A program made the position numbers and the translations under genes. Of a stretch of DNA of 21,505 nt, positions 21,357 to 21,505 are shown one piece after another (within the stretch, counting starts at the first letter, position 1; every line of letters begins with the position of its first letter). Source of the DNA: GCA-016700035 sp964646575 (GTDB lineage Bacteria > Patescibacteriota > Saccharimonadia > CAILAD01 > GCA-016700035); assembly GCA_964646575.1 (NCBI GenBank), contig CAZYFT010000009.1, positions 1 to 21,505 of the forward strand. The letters are read 5' to 3'. The notes under the pieces are model-generated. The model did not search any database and was not told the DNA's origin. It worked only from the letters and a program-made list of their open reading frames with translations.

Positions 21357-21505
21357 CAGCAGAAATTAACGCGTTCTTCTGCTCACGACTTAACCTTTTT
21401 ATGGAATACTCTGCTTTTAAGGCATCTGAACGAGAACCATGCCGTTTCGCAAAAACTAGAGCTACCGGTCTTCGTGCGCGCGTATATTTTGCGCCACTTG
21501 GTGAT
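21337..21505 (-). CDS. GIY-YIG nuclease-fold protein (UPF0213-like), C-terminal part
   Basis: The frame runs in from the right edge and ends at TGA (21339-21337), giving 55 visible residues. GAKYTRARRPVALV followed by a Ser/Arg segment (HGSRSDALKAEYSIKRL) and SREQKNALI is the typical second half of small GIY-YIG domain proteins. The catalytic GIY, YIG and Arg parts lie outside the window. Small stand-alone members are of unclear role; some cut or bind DNA. Its last codons hold a long inverted repeat (21352-21386), and the ICMT-like gene begins 14 bp after its stop. Confidence 0.85.
   Translation of the reverse strand, partial: SPSGAKYTRARRPVALVFAKRHGSRSDALKAEYSIKRLSREQKNALISAAHMPSA
21352..21386. 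repeat. Inverted repeat at the end of the GIY-YIG gene
   Basis: GTGAGCAG (21352-21359) pairs with CTGCTCAC (21379-21386). After one mismatch AGAA (21361-21364) pairs with TTCT (21374-21377), around a 9-base loop. It is inside coding sequence and covers the -35 of the ICMT-like promoter. There is no U-run after the stem on either strand. Confidence 0.6.

Noticed and set aside
1..21505. UGA recoding, CRISPR arrays, tRNA genes, insertion sequences
   Set aside because: TGA serves as a normal stop for several genes (for example 9039-9041, 13829-13827, 21339-21337). No spaced repeats, tRNA-like cloverleaf or transposase motifs were seen on reading both strands.

Overview
The window looks like a scaffold fragment from a Candidatus Saccharibacteria (TM7, Patescibacteria) genome. 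This rests on gene content and style: small, tightly packed genes, a DUF3048 membrane protein, a tiny LPXTG protein, a minor-pilin operon, and many genes whose -10 box sits right against the start codon. It is inference, since no marker gene was compared. TGA ends several genes, so the UGA-as-glycine code of Gracilibacteria/SR1 does not apply. A run of 100 N inside nrdA marks an assembly join, which suggests metagenomic or draft data.

Layout. 1-3217 (+): nrdA (cut by the left edge and by the N run) and nrdB, an aerobic class I ribonucleotide reductase. 3289-4524 (+): DUF3048 protein, ending at a hairpin shared with a convergent 57-residue LPXTG microprotein (4586-4759, -) that has a near-consensus promoter and a terminator-like hairpin in its leader. 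4942-6096 (+): secreted GH6 glucanase, divergent from the microprotein. 6093-8528 (-): polysaccharide deacetylase and a processive GT2 synthase; the GH6 and deacetylase stop codons overlap. 8637-11139 (+): three overlapping minor-pilin genes, the last with a large secreted repeat domain. 11143-14537 (-): histidine phosphatase, 3'-5' exonuclease, peroxiredoxin Bcp and gltX. 14635-14895 (-): RRM RNA-binding protein behind a structured leader. 15114-15728 (+): DedA membrane protein. 15778-17741 (-): two small membrane proteins and a DEAD-box helicase with a GC-rich leader. 17903-20816 (-): ABC permease and ATPase, alpha/beta hydrolase. 20894-21505 (-): ICMT-like methyltransferase and the C-terminal end of a GIY-YIG protein.

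How the genes may work together. The central 4-11 kb block is about the cell surface: a polysaccharide synthase, a deacetylase and a beta-glucanase, an LPXTG peptide and a putative pilus tip complex. In an organism group known for living attached to other bacteria, such a block could serve attachment and envelope polysaccharide work. The right half is housekeeping and RNA handling (RRM and DEAD-box proteins, both with long leaders) plus transport.

No stretch above 300 bases lacks a gene. The largest gaps are 14896-15113 (RRM leader and divergent DedA promoter), 4760-4941 (two divergent promoters and a hairpin) and 17742-17902 (helicase promoter and leader). I saw no tRNA, rRNA, CRISPR array, insertion sequence or origin.
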